A stretch of 47,441 bases of DNA from Azoarcus sp. Its GTDB lineage: Bacteria; Pseudomonadota; Gammaproteobacteria; Burkholderiales; Rhodocyclaceae. Below the pieces are notes generated by a model, which saw only the letters and a program-made list of their open reading frames with translations, was not told the origin of the DNA and ran no database searches. The position numbers were made by a program, and so were the translations under genes. The stretch covers positions 1-47,441 of the forward strand of contig DYFV01000036.1 of assembly GCA_020725025.1 (NCBI GenBank), in the 5' to 3' direction. Positions 9,449 to 18,016 of the stretch are shown here, one piece after another; position 1 is the first letter of the stretch; every line of letters starts with the position of its first letter.

Positions 9449-10954
9449 TCAGGCCGCAGCCGCCCGTCCCGCGGCCGCCGTGCGCAGCGTCAGGCGGCGT
9501 CCCACGGACAGCCACTGGTTCTGCTCGTCCTCGATCGCAGCGGCGGTCAGGGGCAGCTTCTCCAGCCAGCCATCCCGTGCGGAAACCACGAAGTCGCGGC
9601 CGTCGCGGGCGAGCTCGACCGGCGGGATGGGGCGCCCGTCGCGCGCACGATGCAGCACGACGGCAAGCCGCAGACAGGCAATGAGCAACCAGTCCATGCT
9701 GTCCGGATCGATCGCCGCGACCCGCTCGAGCTTGCCGCGATGGGCGAGCACCAGGCGCGCGAGCCTTCCCTGGTCCATGCGCGAGAAACCCGGCATGTCG
9801 GCGTTGGCGAGGATGTAGGCGCTGTGCTTGTGATAGCTCGAATGCGCCACCGAGATGCCGATCTCGTGCAGCATCGCCGCCCAGCGCAGGAAGCGGCGGT
9901 CGAGATGCTCGGGGTCGGCGGCCTCGGGCACGAGCTGTTCGAAGAAATGGCAGGCGGTGTCCGCCACGGCCTCCATCTGCCGGCGATCGACGCCGTAGCG
10001 CGAAACGAAGGCCGCCACGGTCGCGTCGCGCAGGTCCTCGTGGTGATAGCGTCCCAGCAGATCGTAGAGCACCCCCAGGCGCAGTGCCCCTTCCGAGAAC
10101 ACCATGCGCTCCAGGCCGAACTCTCGGAACACCGCCGACATGATGGCAAGCCCGCCCAGGAGCACCGGCAGGCGGTCTCCCTTCAGTCCCGCCAGGGAGA
10201 CGCGGTCGATACTCCCCGCGCGCAGGAGCACGCCCTTCAGGCGCTCCAGGCCGTCGAGGGTGATGCCGCCCTCGGAGAAGCCGTTCTGCTCCAGGATCTC
10301 CGCCAGCGCCTTGGCCGAGCCGCTCGAGCCCACCGCCTCCTCCCAGCCCGCCTCGCGGTAGATGTGGGCGATGGCCTGCAGCTCCCTGCCGGCCGCCATC
10401 TCCGCCTCGCGCAGCGACCGCTTGTCGATCCGCCCGCCGGGAAAGTACTGCAGGCTGAAGCCCACGCAGCCCATGTAGAGCGACTCGAGCAGGATGGGCT
10501 GGAAGCTCTTGCCGATGATGAACTCGGTCGATCCGCCGCCGATGTCGACCACCAGTTGCTGACGATGCGGATCGGGCAGCGTGTGGGCCACGCCGACGTA
10601 GATGAGGCGGGCTTCCTCGCGCCCGGCGATGACCTCGATGGGAAAGCCCAGCGCCGCCTCGGCCCTCACCAGGAACTGGGGCGAGTTCTTGGCCACCCGC
10701 AAGGTGTTGGTGGCGACCGCGCGCACCGCATCCGGACGAAAACCGCGCAGGCGCTCGTTGAAACGCTGCAGGGCGACCATGCCGCGGTGCTGGGCGTCCG
10801 CGTCCAGGAGCTTTCCGGGCGAGAGGCCGGCGGCCAGCCGCACCGCCTCCTTGAGGCCGTCCAGCGGATAGATCTGGTCGCCCACGATCCGGCCCACTTG
10901 TAGCCTGAAGCTGTTGGAGCCCAGGTCGATCGCAGCGATCAGTTCTTGCATCAT
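9449..10954 (-). CDS. ppx: Exopolyphosphatase (Ppx/GppA family)
   Basis: A 501-residue enzyme that removes terminal phosphate from inorganic polyphosphate, or the gamma-phosphate of pppGpp in GppA. It has the ASKHA phosphate loops D-L-G-S-N-S-F (10-16) and D-I-G-G-G-S-T-E (about 147-154), and a C-terminal HD-type helical domain containing L-H-E-I-G and Y-H-K-H-S-A-Y. Length fits Ppx better than short Ppx2 forms. It is divergent from ppk1 with 177 bases between, the classical pairing of polymer breakdown and synthesis. The stop is 6 bases before the lipid permease gene. Ppx and GppA activities cannot be separated by sequence alone; context favours Ppx. Confidence 0.95.
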   Translation of the reverse strand: MMQELIAAIDLGSNSFRLQVGRIVGDQIYPLDGLKEAVRLAAGLSPGKLLDADAQHRGMVALQRFNERLRGFRPDAVRAVATNTLRVAKNSPQFLVRAEAALGFPIEVIAGREEARLIYVGVAHTLPDPHRQQLVVDIGGGSTEFIIGKSFQPILLESLYMGCVGFSLQYFPGGRIDKRSLREAEMAAGRELQAIAHIYREAGWEEAVGSSGSAKALAEILEQNGFSEGGITLDGLERLKGVLLRAGSIDRVSLAGLKGDRLPVLLGGLAIMSAVFREFGLERMVFSEGALRLGVLYDLLGRYHHEDLRDATVAAFVSRYGVDRRQMEAVADTACHFFEQLVPEAADPEHLDRRFLRWAAMLHEIGISVAHSSYHKHSAYILANADMPGFSRMDQGRLARLVLAHRGKLERVAAIDPDSMDWLLIACLRLAVVLHRARDGRPIPPVELARDGRDFVVSARDGWLEKLPLTAAAIEDEQNQWLSVGRRLTLRTAAAGRAAAA

Positions 10955-11043
10955 GGATACGCCGGCAATGAAGCCGCCGAAGACGAAGTGGGGCGCATTC
11001 TACCACCCCGGCGGGATTGACCCGTACGCCGAAAGTGCAGCGG

Positions 11044-11097
11044 CTGTCGTGAACCGCAGCATGAAGTCATGCGTTTGCAGCACAACTGTCACATAAT
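11044..11097. promoter_or_regulatory. ppx/ppk1 divergent region with Pho-box-like half sites
   Basis: Between the two start codons lies ctgtcac at 11086-11092, close to the PhoB half-site CTGTCAT, with aagtcat 22 bases upstream (11064-11070) and ctgtcgt at 11044-11050. A cataat hexamer (11092-11097) could be the -10 of ppk1. The sites do not form a standard 11-base-spaced Pho box, so control by PhoB is only a possibility. Confidence 0.25.
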
Positions 11098-11131
11098 CGC
11101 TGCGGCACCCCGAAAGCCGGACACCTACACA

Positions 11132-13213
11132 ATGTACAGCCCCGTCAATCAGCCACGTTTTCCCACCGACCATTTCATCAACCGCGACCTGTCGCTTCTC
11201 CAGTTCCAGCGCCGGGTGCTCGCCCAGGCGGCCGATCCCTCCGTCCCGCTGCTCGAGCGCCTGCGCTTCCTGTGCATCGTCTCCAGCAACCTGGACGAGT
11301 TCTTCGAGATCCGCGTCTCCGGCATCAAGGAGCAGATCCGCCTTGGCAGCCGCAGCGCCGGCAACGACGGCCTGACCCCGGGTGAGCTCTTCGAGCGCGT
11401 GAGCCGCGAGGTGCACCAGATCATCGCCGAGCAGTATTCGCTGCTCAACGACGACATCCTGCCCGCTCTGGAGAAGGAAGGCATCATCTTCCTGCGCCGG
11501 ACCCTGTGGACCGAAGCCCAGCGCGAATGGGTGCACGACTACTTCGTCCAAGAGGTCATGCCGGTGCTGACCCCCATCGGGCTCGACCCGGCGCATCCCT
11601 TTCCGCGGGTGCTCAACAAGAGCCTCAACTTCGCGGTCGAGCTCGAAGGGCGCGACGCCTTCGGCCGCGACTCGGGCGCGGCCATCGTCCAGGCCCCGCG
11701 GGCCCTGCCGCGGGTGATCCGCCTGCCGCGCGAGATTTGCGATCACGACTACAGCTTCGTGTTCCTGTCCTCCATCCTGCACGCCCACGTGGGCGAGCTC
11801 TTCACCGGAATGCGGGTGCTCGGGTGCTATCAGTTCCGGGTCACGCGCAACTCCGACCTCTTCGTGGACGAGGAGGAGGTGAAGGACCTGCGCGCCTCCC
11901 TCAAGGGCGAACTGCAGCAGCGCCACTTCGGCGATGCGGTGCGACTGGAGGTCGCGGACAACTGCTCGGAGGAGATGGCCAACTTCCTCCTCCAGCACTT
12001 CCGCCTCACCCGTGCCGACCTCTACCAGACGCCCGGCATCGTCAACCTGGTGCGCCTGATGCAGGTGCCCGACTGGGTGCAGCGGCCCGACCTGAACTAC
12101 GCCCCCTTCCTCCCGGGGCTCCCCAAGGCGCTCGACAAGCGCCGCGACATCTTCGAGGCCATCCGCAGGCAGGACATCCTCCTGCACCACCCGTTCCAGA
12201 GCTTCACGCCGGTGATCGACCTGCTGCGCTCGGCCGCGGACGACCCGCAGGTGGTGGCGATCAAGATGACCGTCTATCGCACCGGTACCGACTCGGTGCT
12301 GATGGAGCATCTGGTCCGCGCCGCGCAGAAGGGCAAGGAAGTCACGGTGGTGCTCGAGCTCATGGCGCGCTTCGACGAGGAAGCCAACATCAGCTGGGCG
12401 AACCGCCTCGAAGAGGTGGGCGTGCACGTGACCTACGGCGTGTTCGGCTACAAGACCCATGCCAAGCTCCTGATGCTGGTCCGCCGCGAGGATTCCGGCC
12501 TGCGCCGCTACGTGCACCTCGGCACCGGCAACTATCACCCGCGCACCACGCGCTTCTACACCGACTTCGGGCTGCTGACCTGCAACGAGGAGATCGGCGA
12601 GGACGTCGCCGAGGTGTTCAAGCAACTTACCGGCCTGGGCAAGGCGAGCACGCTGAGGCACCTGTGGCAGGCCCCCTTCGCGCTGCAGGCCCAGGTCGTG
12701 GCCGCGATCAACGCGGAGGCCGAGGCCGCCCGCGCGGGCCGCAAGAGCCGCATCATCGCCAAGATGAACGCGCTGCTGGAGCCGGAGACCATCGAGGCGC
12801 TCTATGCCGCGTCCCAGGCCGGTGTGCCGATCGACCTCGTCGTCCGCGGCGCGTGCGCGCTGCGGCCCGGCGTGCCCGGCCTGTCCGAGAACATCCGGGT
12901 GCGCTCGGTGATCGGCCGCTTCCTGGAGCATCACCGCATCTTCCACTTCCACGCCGACGGCGAGGACAAGGTATATCTCTCGAGCGCGGACTGGATGGAT
13001 CGCAACTTCTTCCGCCGGATCGAGGTAGCCTTCCCGGTGCTGGATCCGCGGCTCAAGCGGCGCGTGATCAAGGAAGGCCTGCGCCCCTACCTCGGCGACA
13101 ACTGCCAGGCCTGGGAGATGCTCGACGACGGGCGCTACCGGCGCAAGGCGCCGCGCGGAGTGAGCCGCTCGGCCCAGCGCATCCTGTTGGGAGAGCTTTC
13201 GGCGAACGCTTGA
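11132..13213 (+). CDS. ppk1: Polyphosphate kinase 1
   Basis: A 693-residue enzyme that reversibly polymerises the ATP gamma-phosphate into inorganic polyphosphate. It carries the PPK1 N-terminal start N-R-D-L-S-L-L-Q-F (17-25), the head domain, and two phospholipase-D-like C-terminal domains. The autophosphorylated histidine corresponds to H443 in Y-K-T-H-A-K (E. coli H435), and H462 in Y-V-H-L-G-T-G-N-Y matches E. coli H454. The start at 11132 (M-Y-S-P-V-N) was preferred to an upstream in-frame codon at 11069 because the extra residues are not family-like. It faces relA, the stringent-response synthetase. Confidence 0.97.
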   Translation: MYSPVNQPRFPTDHFINRDLSLLQFQRRVLAQAADPSVPLLERLRFLCIVSSNLDEFFEIRVSGIKEQIRLGSRSAGNDGLTPGELFERVSREVHQIIAEQYSLLNDDILPALEKEGIIFLRRTLWTEAQREWVHDYFVQEVMPVLTPIGLDPAHPFPRVLNKSLNFAVELEGRDAFGRDSGAAIVQAPRALPRVIRLPREICDHDYSFVFLSSILHAHVGELFTGMRVLGCYQFRVTRNSDLFVDEEEVKDLRASLKGELQQRHFGDAVRLEVADNCSEEMANFLLQHFRLTRADLYQTPGIVNLVRLMQVPDWVQRPDLNYAPFLPGLPKALDKRRDIFEAIRRQDILLHHPFQSFTPVIDLLRSAADDPQVVAIKMTVYRTGTDSVLMEHLVRAAQKGKEVTVVLELMARFDEEANISWANRLEEVGVHVTYGVFGYKTHAKLLMLVRREDSGLRRYVHLGTGNYHPRTTRFYTDFGLLTCNEEIGEDVAEVFKQLTGLGKASTLRHLWQAPFALQAQVVAAINAEAEAARAGRKSRIIAKMNALLEPETIEALYAASQAGVPIDLVVRGACALRPGVPGLSENIRVRSVIGRFLEHHRIFHFHADGEDKVYLSSADWMDRNFFRRIEVAFPVLDPRLKRRVIKEGLRPYLGDNCQAWEMLDDGRYRRKAPRGVSRSAQRILLGELSANA

Positions 13214-13240
13214 GACGCCGGAGACCCGGTGTGCAGGAAC

Positions 13241-13336
13241 GGCGTAGCCCGGGTGGAGTGCAACGGAATCCCGGGAACGTAGTGAATACTCCGCCGCCGT
13301 TCCCGGATTCCGCCCTCGGCTCCATCCGGCCCACGC
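13241..13336. repeat. REP-like imperfect inverted repeat between ppk1 and relA
   Basis: Two arms of about 38 bases (13241-13280 and 13298-13336) are imperfect reverse complements, sharing the cores gtagcccggg, ggaatcc and cgggaacg. Elements of this type (gtagcccgggtggagcgcag-like) are dispersed between genes in many betaproteobacteria. Its position between two convergent genes would let it act as a bidirectional transcription barrier or mRNA 3' stabiliser. A 14-base piece of the left arm recurs at 2572. Confidence 0.65.
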
Positions 13337-13364
13337 GCTTGCCCGCTGGCGGCGGGAGCCGGCC

Positions 13365-15560
13365 CTACCGCCGCTCGGCGTCGATCACGTCCGGCACTTC
13401 GCGGATCAGGGTGATCGCACGCTGCAGCTGCGACACCCCACCCACCTCCATGGTGAAGCGCATGTGGGCGATGCCCTTCTTGGTGAGGGTGTTCACCGCG
13501 ATCACGTTGAGCTTCTCGCGGGAGAGCACTTCGGAGATGTCCCGGAGCAGCCCCTGCCGGTCCATGGCCCGGACGGCGAGGTCGACCGGGAACACCGACT
13601 GGCGGTTGGCCTGCCCGCCCCATTCCGCCTGGATCACCCGTTCGGGGCTCTCGCGGGCGAGGCGCTGGAAGTCGGCGCAGTCCACGCGGTGGATGGAGAC
13701 GCCGCGCCCGCGCGTGACGAATCCCTCGATCGCATCGGGCGGCGCCGGTTTGCAGCAGCGGCCGAGGGAGGTGAGGAGCTTGCCCACCCCCACGATGAGC
13801 ACCGTGTCGCTCGAGTCCGAGGCGCGGCTGCGCCCGATCACGAGCTCCGGCTCGGGCGGCGGTTCGTGGGCGGCATCGGCCTCCCGCAGGGCCATATGCA
13901 CCGCCCGCGGTCCGAGTTCGCCCCGGCCCGCCGCGACGAACATCGCCTCGGCGTTCTTGAAGCCGAGCTTGCCGGCCAGCCCGTCGATGTTCGCCTGGGA
14001 GTGTCCCTCGCGCTGCATCTCCCTGGTGACGAAGCTGCGCCCGCGGGCCAGGAGCTCCTCCTCCTCGAGCTGGCTGAAATACTGCTTGATCTTGGTGCGC
14101 GCCCGGCTGGTGGCCACATAGCCCTGCTGGGGATTGAGCCAGTCGCGGGAGGGGCCGCCCTCCTTGGCCGCGGTGATCTCGACGGTCTGGCCGTTGTCCA
14201 GCGCCGTGTTGAGCGGAACGAGGTGTCCGTCCACCTTCGCGCCACGGCAGCGATGGCCGAGGTCCGTATGCAGCCGGTAGGCGAAATCGACCGGGGTCGC
14301 GCCGCGCGGCAGGTCGATCACCCGCCCCTGCGGGGTGAGCACGTAGATCGTGTCGTCCAGCGATGCCCGCTTGAACTTCTCGACCCACTCGGCCGAGTCC
14401 GCCACCTCGTCGCGCCAGGAAAGGAGGCTGCGCAGCAGCGCGATCTTCTCGTCGTAGTCGCCGCCGTGGCCCTTGCCCTCCTTGTAGCGCCAGTGCGCCG
14501 CCACGCCCAGCTCGGCATGGCGATGCATCTCGTGAGTGCGGATCTGCACCTCCAGGGCGCGCCCGTCGCCCGCCAGCACTGCGGTATGGAGCGACTGGTA
14601 GTTGTTGCCCTTGGGCTTGCTGATGTAGTCGTCGAACTCGTGCGGGATCGGCTGCCAGATCTGATTCACGATACCGAGCACCGTGTAGCAGTCGCGCACC
14701 TCGTCCACCAGCACGCGCAGGGCCCGGATGTCGTAGACCTGGGAGAAGTCGAGCCGCTTGCCGCGCATCTTGTTCCAGATGCTGTAGATGTGCTTGGGCC
14801 GGCCGTAGATCTCCGCCTTGATGCCGACTGCGGCGAGCTCCTTGTGCAGGCGCGCGATGGCCGCGTCGATGAACTCCTGCCGCTCCACACGGCGCTCGTC
14901 GAGCATCTTGGCGATGCGCTTGTACGCGGCGGGCTCCAGGAAGCGGAAGGACAGGTCCTCGAGCTCCCACTTGAGCTGCCACACGCCCAGCCGGTTGGCG
15001 AGCGGCGCATAGATGTCCAGGCTCTCCCGCGCCACGTCGATCCGGCCCTCGGCCTCGTTCTCGGTGAAAAAGCGCAGGGTCTGGGTGCGCGAGGCGAGCC
15101 GCAGCAGCACTACCCGGATGTCCTCCACCAGGGCGAGCAGCATCTTGCGCAGCACCTCGGTCTGGGCGCGGATCTCGGGGGCGGTGGCCTTGGCGGTCAT
15201 CCGGGTGAGCAGCCGCAGGCCGTTCAGCTTGCGCAGTCCGTCCACGAGCTTCGCCACGGGCTCGCCGAAGCGCTCGCGCAGCACCTCGGCGAAGTCGTCC
15301 ACGTAGTCGCCGAGCGCGAAGAGCAGCGCGGCGACGCGCGTCTCCACGTCCAGGCGCAGCGACGCGGCGATGAGCGCCATGCCCAGCGCATGGGTCCATA
15401 CCGCCTCGCCGGTGCCGAGCACGTGGCCCTCGTAGGCGCCCTCGGCGAGCTCGAGGGCTTTCTGGATGAGGGCGCGGTCGGCCGCGCCGAGGCCCTCGGC
15501 GAGCAGATCGAGGGGCGGGGCCGCGTCGGACTGGGAGATGGCGTGGGTGACGGAAACCAT
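13365..15560 (-). CDS. relA: GTP pyrophosphokinase RelA, monofunctional (p)ppGpp synthetase
   Basis: A 731-residue RSH-family protein that makes (p)ppGpp on ribosomes with uncharged tRNA. The N-terminal hydrolase domain is degenerate: at 81-89 the active F-H-D-x-x-E-D signature of SpoT is replaced by F-A-L-G-D-Y-V-D-D, so no hydrolysis is expected. The synthetase domain (about 225-340) has the acidic E-F-D-D motif at 308-311, the mark of monofunctional RelA rather than the R-x-K-D of bifunctional enzymes. TGS (about 405-465), a Cys-containing region (R-C-C-K-P) and a C-terminal ACT domain (about 655-731) follow. A separate SpoT must supply hydrolase activity. Confidence 0.95.
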   Translation of the reverse strand: MVSVTHAISQSDAAPPLDLLAEGLGAADRALIQKALELAEGAYEGHVLGTGEAVWTHALGMALIAASLRLDVETRVAALLFALGDYVDDFAEVLRERFGEPVAKLVDGLRKLNGLRLLTRMTAKATAPEIRAQTEVLRKMLLALVEDIRVVLLRLASRTQTLRFFTENEAEGRIDVARESLDIYAPLANRLGVWQLKWELEDLSFRFLEPAAYKRIAKMLDERRVERQEFIDAAIARLHKELAAVGIKAEIYGRPKHIYSIWNKMRGKRLDFSQVYDIRALRVLVDEVRDCYTVLGIVNQIWQPIPHEFDDYISKPKGNNYQSLHTAVLAGDGRALEVQIRTHEMHRHAELGVAAHWRYKEGKGHGGDYDEKIALLRSLLSWRDEVADSAEWVEKFKRASLDDTIYVLTPQGRVIDLPRGATPVDFAYRLHTDLGHRCRGAKVDGHLVPLNTALDNGQTVEITAAKEGGPSRDWLNPQQGYVATSRARTKIKQYFSQLEEEELLARGRSFVTREMQREGHSQANIDGLAGKLGFKNAEAMFVAAGRGELGPRAVHMALREADAAHEPPPEPELVIGRSRASDSSDTVLIVGVGKLLTSLGRCCKPAPPDAIEGFVTRGRGVSIHRVDCADFQRLARESPERVIQAEWGGQANRQSVFPVDLAVRAMDRQGLLRDISEVLSREKLNVIAVNTLTKKGIAHMRFTMEVGGVSQLQRAITLIREVPDVIDAERR

Positions 15561-15566
15561 GCGCGG

Positions 15567-15594
15567 ATTATCCCATAACGGCCGCGTCGTTCAC
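15567..15594 (-). promoter_or_regulatory. Candidate relA promoter very close to the start codon
   Basis: On the minus strand GTGAAC (15594-15589) and GATAAT (15572-15567) are 16 bases apart, with only 6 bases between the -10 and the relA ATG. If used, the transcript would be leaderless or nearly so. No good ribosome-binding site precedes the ATG, which agrees. Confidence 0.3.
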
Positions 15595-15653
15595 CGGCTG
15601 CGTGGGGGCGCGCCGTATGCGATCATCGCGCCTCCCCCGACAAGACAAGACCA

Positions 15654-16547
15654 ATGAAAAGCCGCTTCGCCAATCCTTATCTCCTGCTCACCCTCACCGC
15701 CCTCTTCTGGTCCGGCAACATGGTCGTCGGGCGCGGCCTGCGCGAGGCGGTGCCCCCGCTCACCCTGGCCTTCTGGCGCTGGGCGATCGCGCTGGCGCTG
15801 GTGCTTCCCTTCGCCCTGCCTCACCTGCGCACGCAGTGGCCGCGCCTGAAGGCCGGCTGGCCCGCGGTCGTCGGCCTGGGACTGCTCGGCGTAGGCTGCT
15901 ACAACACCTTCGCGTACATCGCGCTGCAATACACCACGGCCACCAACGCCACACTGCTCAACTCCTTCATCCCCATCGCCACCATGGCGCTCGCGGTGAT
16001 GCTGCTCGGCAAGCGGCTGCGCCGGCTGGAAGTCATCGGCGTCGCCGTTTCCCTCGCGGGCGTGATGACCATCGTCGCCCACGGCAGCCTCGGCACCCTG
16101 CTCGGCTTCAGGCTCAACACCGGCGACCTGTGGATGCTGCTCGCGGTGCTCACCTGGGGCCTGTATACCGTCGGCCTGCAGTGGCGGCCCCAGGGCGTGG
16201 AACCGATGCTGATGCTGGCCGCGATGACGGTCGTCGGGCTCGCCGCCCTCGTCCCGGCCTACGCGTGGGACCTGGCCCACGCGCGCCATATCGACGCCTC
16301 CCCCGCCACGCTCGCGGGCATCCTGTACACCGGCGTCTTTCCCGGCTTCCTCGGCTACGTGTTCTACAACGCCGGCGTCGCCGCCGTCGGCCCCAGCCGT
16401 GGGGCGCTCTTCATCCACCTCATGCCGGTGTTCGGCACCCTGCTTGCTGCCATCTTCCTCGGGGAGCGGCCGCTGTGGTATCACTTCACGGGTATCGGGC
16501 TGGTGTTCGCCGGGATCTGGCTCACCACCCGCAAGCCCGAGAGCTGA
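15654..16547 (+). CDS. DMT superfamily (EamA) transporter
   Basis: A 297-residue integral membrane protein with about ten hydrophobic helices arranged as two EamA repeats (about 8-135 and 155-292). Each repeat has the usual features: N-terminal F-W-S-G-N-M-V-V-G-R and a glycine-rich T-G-V-F-P-G-F-L-G-Y-V in the second. Members export amino acids, nucleobases or other metabolites; substrate cannot be assigned. The ATG at 15654 is 93 bases from the divergent relA start. The stop is 3 bases before mtfA, so the two are likely one transcript. Confidence 0.92.
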   Translation: MKSRFANPYLLLTLTALFWSGNMVVGRGLREAVPPLTLAFWRWAIALALVLPFALPHLRTQWPRLKAGWPAVVGLGLLGVGCYNTFAYIALQYTTATNATLLNSFIPIATMALAVMLLGKRLRRLEVIGVAVSLAGVMTIVAHGSLGTLLGFRLNTGDLWMLLAVLTWGLYTVGLQWRPQGVEPMLMLAAMTVVGLAALVPAYAWDLAHARHIDASPATLAGILYTGVFPGFLGYVFYNAGVAAVGPSRGALFIHLMPVFGTLLAAIFLGERPLWYHFTGIGLVFAGIWLTTRKPES

Positions 16548-16550
16548 GGG

Positions 16551-17327
16551 ATGTTCGGATTACTGCGCAAATGGCGCCGCGCGCGCCGGCTGGAGGCGGT
16601 GCAGGTGCCGCAGGAGCTGTGGACGCGGGTGGAGGCGCGGCTGCCGTTTCTCGACTTTCTCGACCCGGCCGACCGCGCCCGGCTGCGCGAACTCGCGCGC
16701 GCCTTCCTCGCCGAGAAGGAGTTCCACGGGGCCCAGGGTCTCGCGCTCACCGACGAGATCATGCTCGGGATCGCGCTCCAGGCCTGCCTGCCGATCCTGC
16801 GTACCGGGCTGGACGCGTACAAGGACTGGGTGGGCGTCGTCGTCTATCCCGGCGACTTCGTGATCCCGCGCCATGAGGTCGACGAGGCGGGCGTGGTACA
16901 CGAGTACGACGACGAAGTGCTCGGCGAAGCCTGGGAAGGCGGCCCGGTGCTCGTCTCCTGGTACCCGGAGGGCGAGGGGCCGGCCGGCGTGAACGTGGTC
17001 ATCCACGAGTTCGCCCACAAGCTCGACATGACCAACGGCAATGTCGACGGCCTGCCTGCCCTGCCCGCCGGCATGTCGCGGGAGACCTGGTCGCAGGTCT
17101 TCGGCGAGGCCTACGAGGACTTCTGCCGCGCGGTGGACGCGGGCCAGGAAACCGTCCTCGATCCCTACGGTGCGGAACACCCCGGCGAGTTCTTCGCGGT
17201 CGCCTCCGAGGCCTTCTTCGAAGCGCCCGTCCTCGTGCAGCAGGCCCACCCGGCACTCTACGAGCAGCTCCGGCGCTACTACCGGGTCGATCCGGCGGCC
17301 GGCGAGCGGCGCCTGCTCGGGGAATGA
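16551..17327 (+). CDS. mtfA: Zinc-dependent peptidase MtfA (M90 family)
   Basis: A 258-residue cytosolic metallopeptidase. The zinc motif H152-E-F-A-H156 is present, followed by the conserved D-M-x-N-G-x-x-D-G-L-P and a C-terminal E-F-F-A-V-A-S-E-A-F-F-E containing the third ligand. E. coli MtfA binds the Mlc repressor and so affects glucose PTS genes; no PTS gene is visible here, so that role is not assured. Length is normal. A start codon 3 bases after the upstream stop, with GAGGG overlapping it, indicates translational coupling to the transporter gene. Confidence 0.93.
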   Translation: MFGLLRKWRRARRLEAVQVPQELWTRVEARLPFLDFLDPADRARLRELARAFLAEKEFHGAQGLALTDEIMLGIALQACLPILRTGLDAYKDWVGVVVYPGDFVIPRHEVDEAGVVHEYDDEVLGEAWEGGPVLVSWYPEGEGPAGVNVVIHEFAHKLDMTNGNVDGLPALPAGMSRETWSQVFGEAYEDFCRAVDAGQETVLDPYGAEHPGEFFAVASEAFFEAPVLVQQAHPALYEQLRRYYRVDPAAGERRLLGE

Positions 17328-17352
17328 GTTCCGCTCGACCGGCCGAAACAAT

Positions 17353-17364
17353 ATTTCGCGAAAT
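17353..17364. other. 12-base perfect palindrome
   Basis: The string atttcgcgaaat is perfectly self-complementary and lies 26 bases after the mtfA stop and about 107 bases before the next start codon. It could be an operator half of the host-attachment gene promoter; no T tract or stem length supports a terminator. Confidence 0.25.
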
Positions 17365-17398
17365 CCTTCCCTACCCCCTTAGCGTCCCTCAAGACAGC

Positions 17399-17412
17399 GG
17401 TCTAGACTGGAA
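17399..17412 (+). promoter_or_regulatory. Sigma-S-like extended -10 (ggtctagactggaa)
   Basis: The motif ggtctagactggaa differs by one base from ggtctatactggaa at 43799. Both lie 72-75 bases before the start codon of a small protein gene. The core CTAGACT/CTATACT resembles the sigma-S-preferred extended -10 (CTATACT). The -35 is not recognisable, which is also common for sigma-S promoters. Start of transcription is inferred. Confidence 0.4.
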
Positions 17413-17470
17413 CTACCGCGAATCCCTTACGCGGTGAACTGCCCCTTCCACTTTCCGGAGGATGCTTCCC

Positions 17471-17911
17471 ATGGCTATAACCTGGATTCTCGTTGCCAAC
17501 GCCAGCCTCGCCAAGCTGTACGCCAATCTGGGACCCAACAAGGGCCTGACGCTGGTAAAGGAACTGATCCATCCGGCAAGCCGACAGAAGAATTCGCAAC
17601 TCGTGACCGACCGATCCGGCGCCATGGCCGGCCCCGGGAACGGACAGGGTTCGATGCAGCCGCAAACTTATCCCAAGGACCACGAAGCCAAGGTATTCGC
17701 CCAGGAGATCGCGCAGGAGCTCTACCGCGGCCGCGCCAACAATGCGTTCGCCCGCGCCATCGTGATGGCTCCACCCGCCTTCATGGGGATGCTGAACGCC
17801 GAGCTCGACCCGCCTACGGCGCAACTCGTCACCGACCGGTTCGACAAGGACTACACCAAGACGCCCGAGCCGCGCCTGCGCGAGCATCTGGCGTCGTGCC
17901 TGTATCTGTGA
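17471..17911 (+). CDS. Host attachment family protein
   Basis: A 146-residue protein of the Protein_attach/host attachment family, named from an Agrobacterium protein implicated in plant attachment. The N-terminal strand I-T-W-I-L-V-A-N-A-S-L-A-K-L-Y matches the family's signature (T-W-x-L-V-A-x-x-x-x-A). The middle region F-A-Q-E-I-A-Q-E-L and P-P-A-F-M-G-M-L also fits. No signal peptide or membrane segment, so it is probably cytoplasmic, which argues against a direct adhesin role. Start at 17471 rather than 17462 because the GGAGGA ribosome-binding site (17457-17462) lies 8 bases before it. A sigma-S-like promoter motif and an intrinsic terminator make it a single-gene unit. Confidence 0.85.
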   Translation: MAITWILVANASLAKLYANLGPNKGLTLVKELIHPASRQKNSQLVTDRSGAMAGPGNGQGSMQPQTYPKDHEAKVFAQEIAQELYRGRANNAFARAIVMAPPAFMGMLNAELDPPTAQLVTDRFDKDYTKTPEPRLREHLASCLYL

Positions 17912-17970
17912 TTCTTCGCCGTCTCCCTCCAGGAGACGTTAGGGTCCGCCAGGTGCGGCCCTGAAAAGCC

Positions 17971-17997
17971 GCGGGGCGCTCGGCGCCCCGCTTTCAT
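17971..17997 (+). terminator. Intrinsic terminator after the host attachment gene
   Basis: A 9-base-pair GC-rich stem (17971-17979 with 17983-17991), 3-base loop tcg, followed by tttcatt. Placed 60 bases after the stop codon. It also lies just beyond the 3' end of the convergent thpR gene. Confidence 0.7.
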
Positions 17998-18016
17998 TCC
18001 AGCCCCTCCGCCCGCC

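Noticed and set aside
8331..11006. Open frame on the minus strand continuing upstream of the ATPase through the permease and ppx genes
   Set aside because: It is read-through in a GC-rich sequence. The permease and ppx in other frames carry clear family motifs, and the ATPase has a proper coupled GTG start at 8330.
11000..12952. 650-codon open frame antisense to ppk1
   Set aside because: His/Glu/Arg-rich translation without motifs, produced by the codon bias of ppk1 on the other strand.
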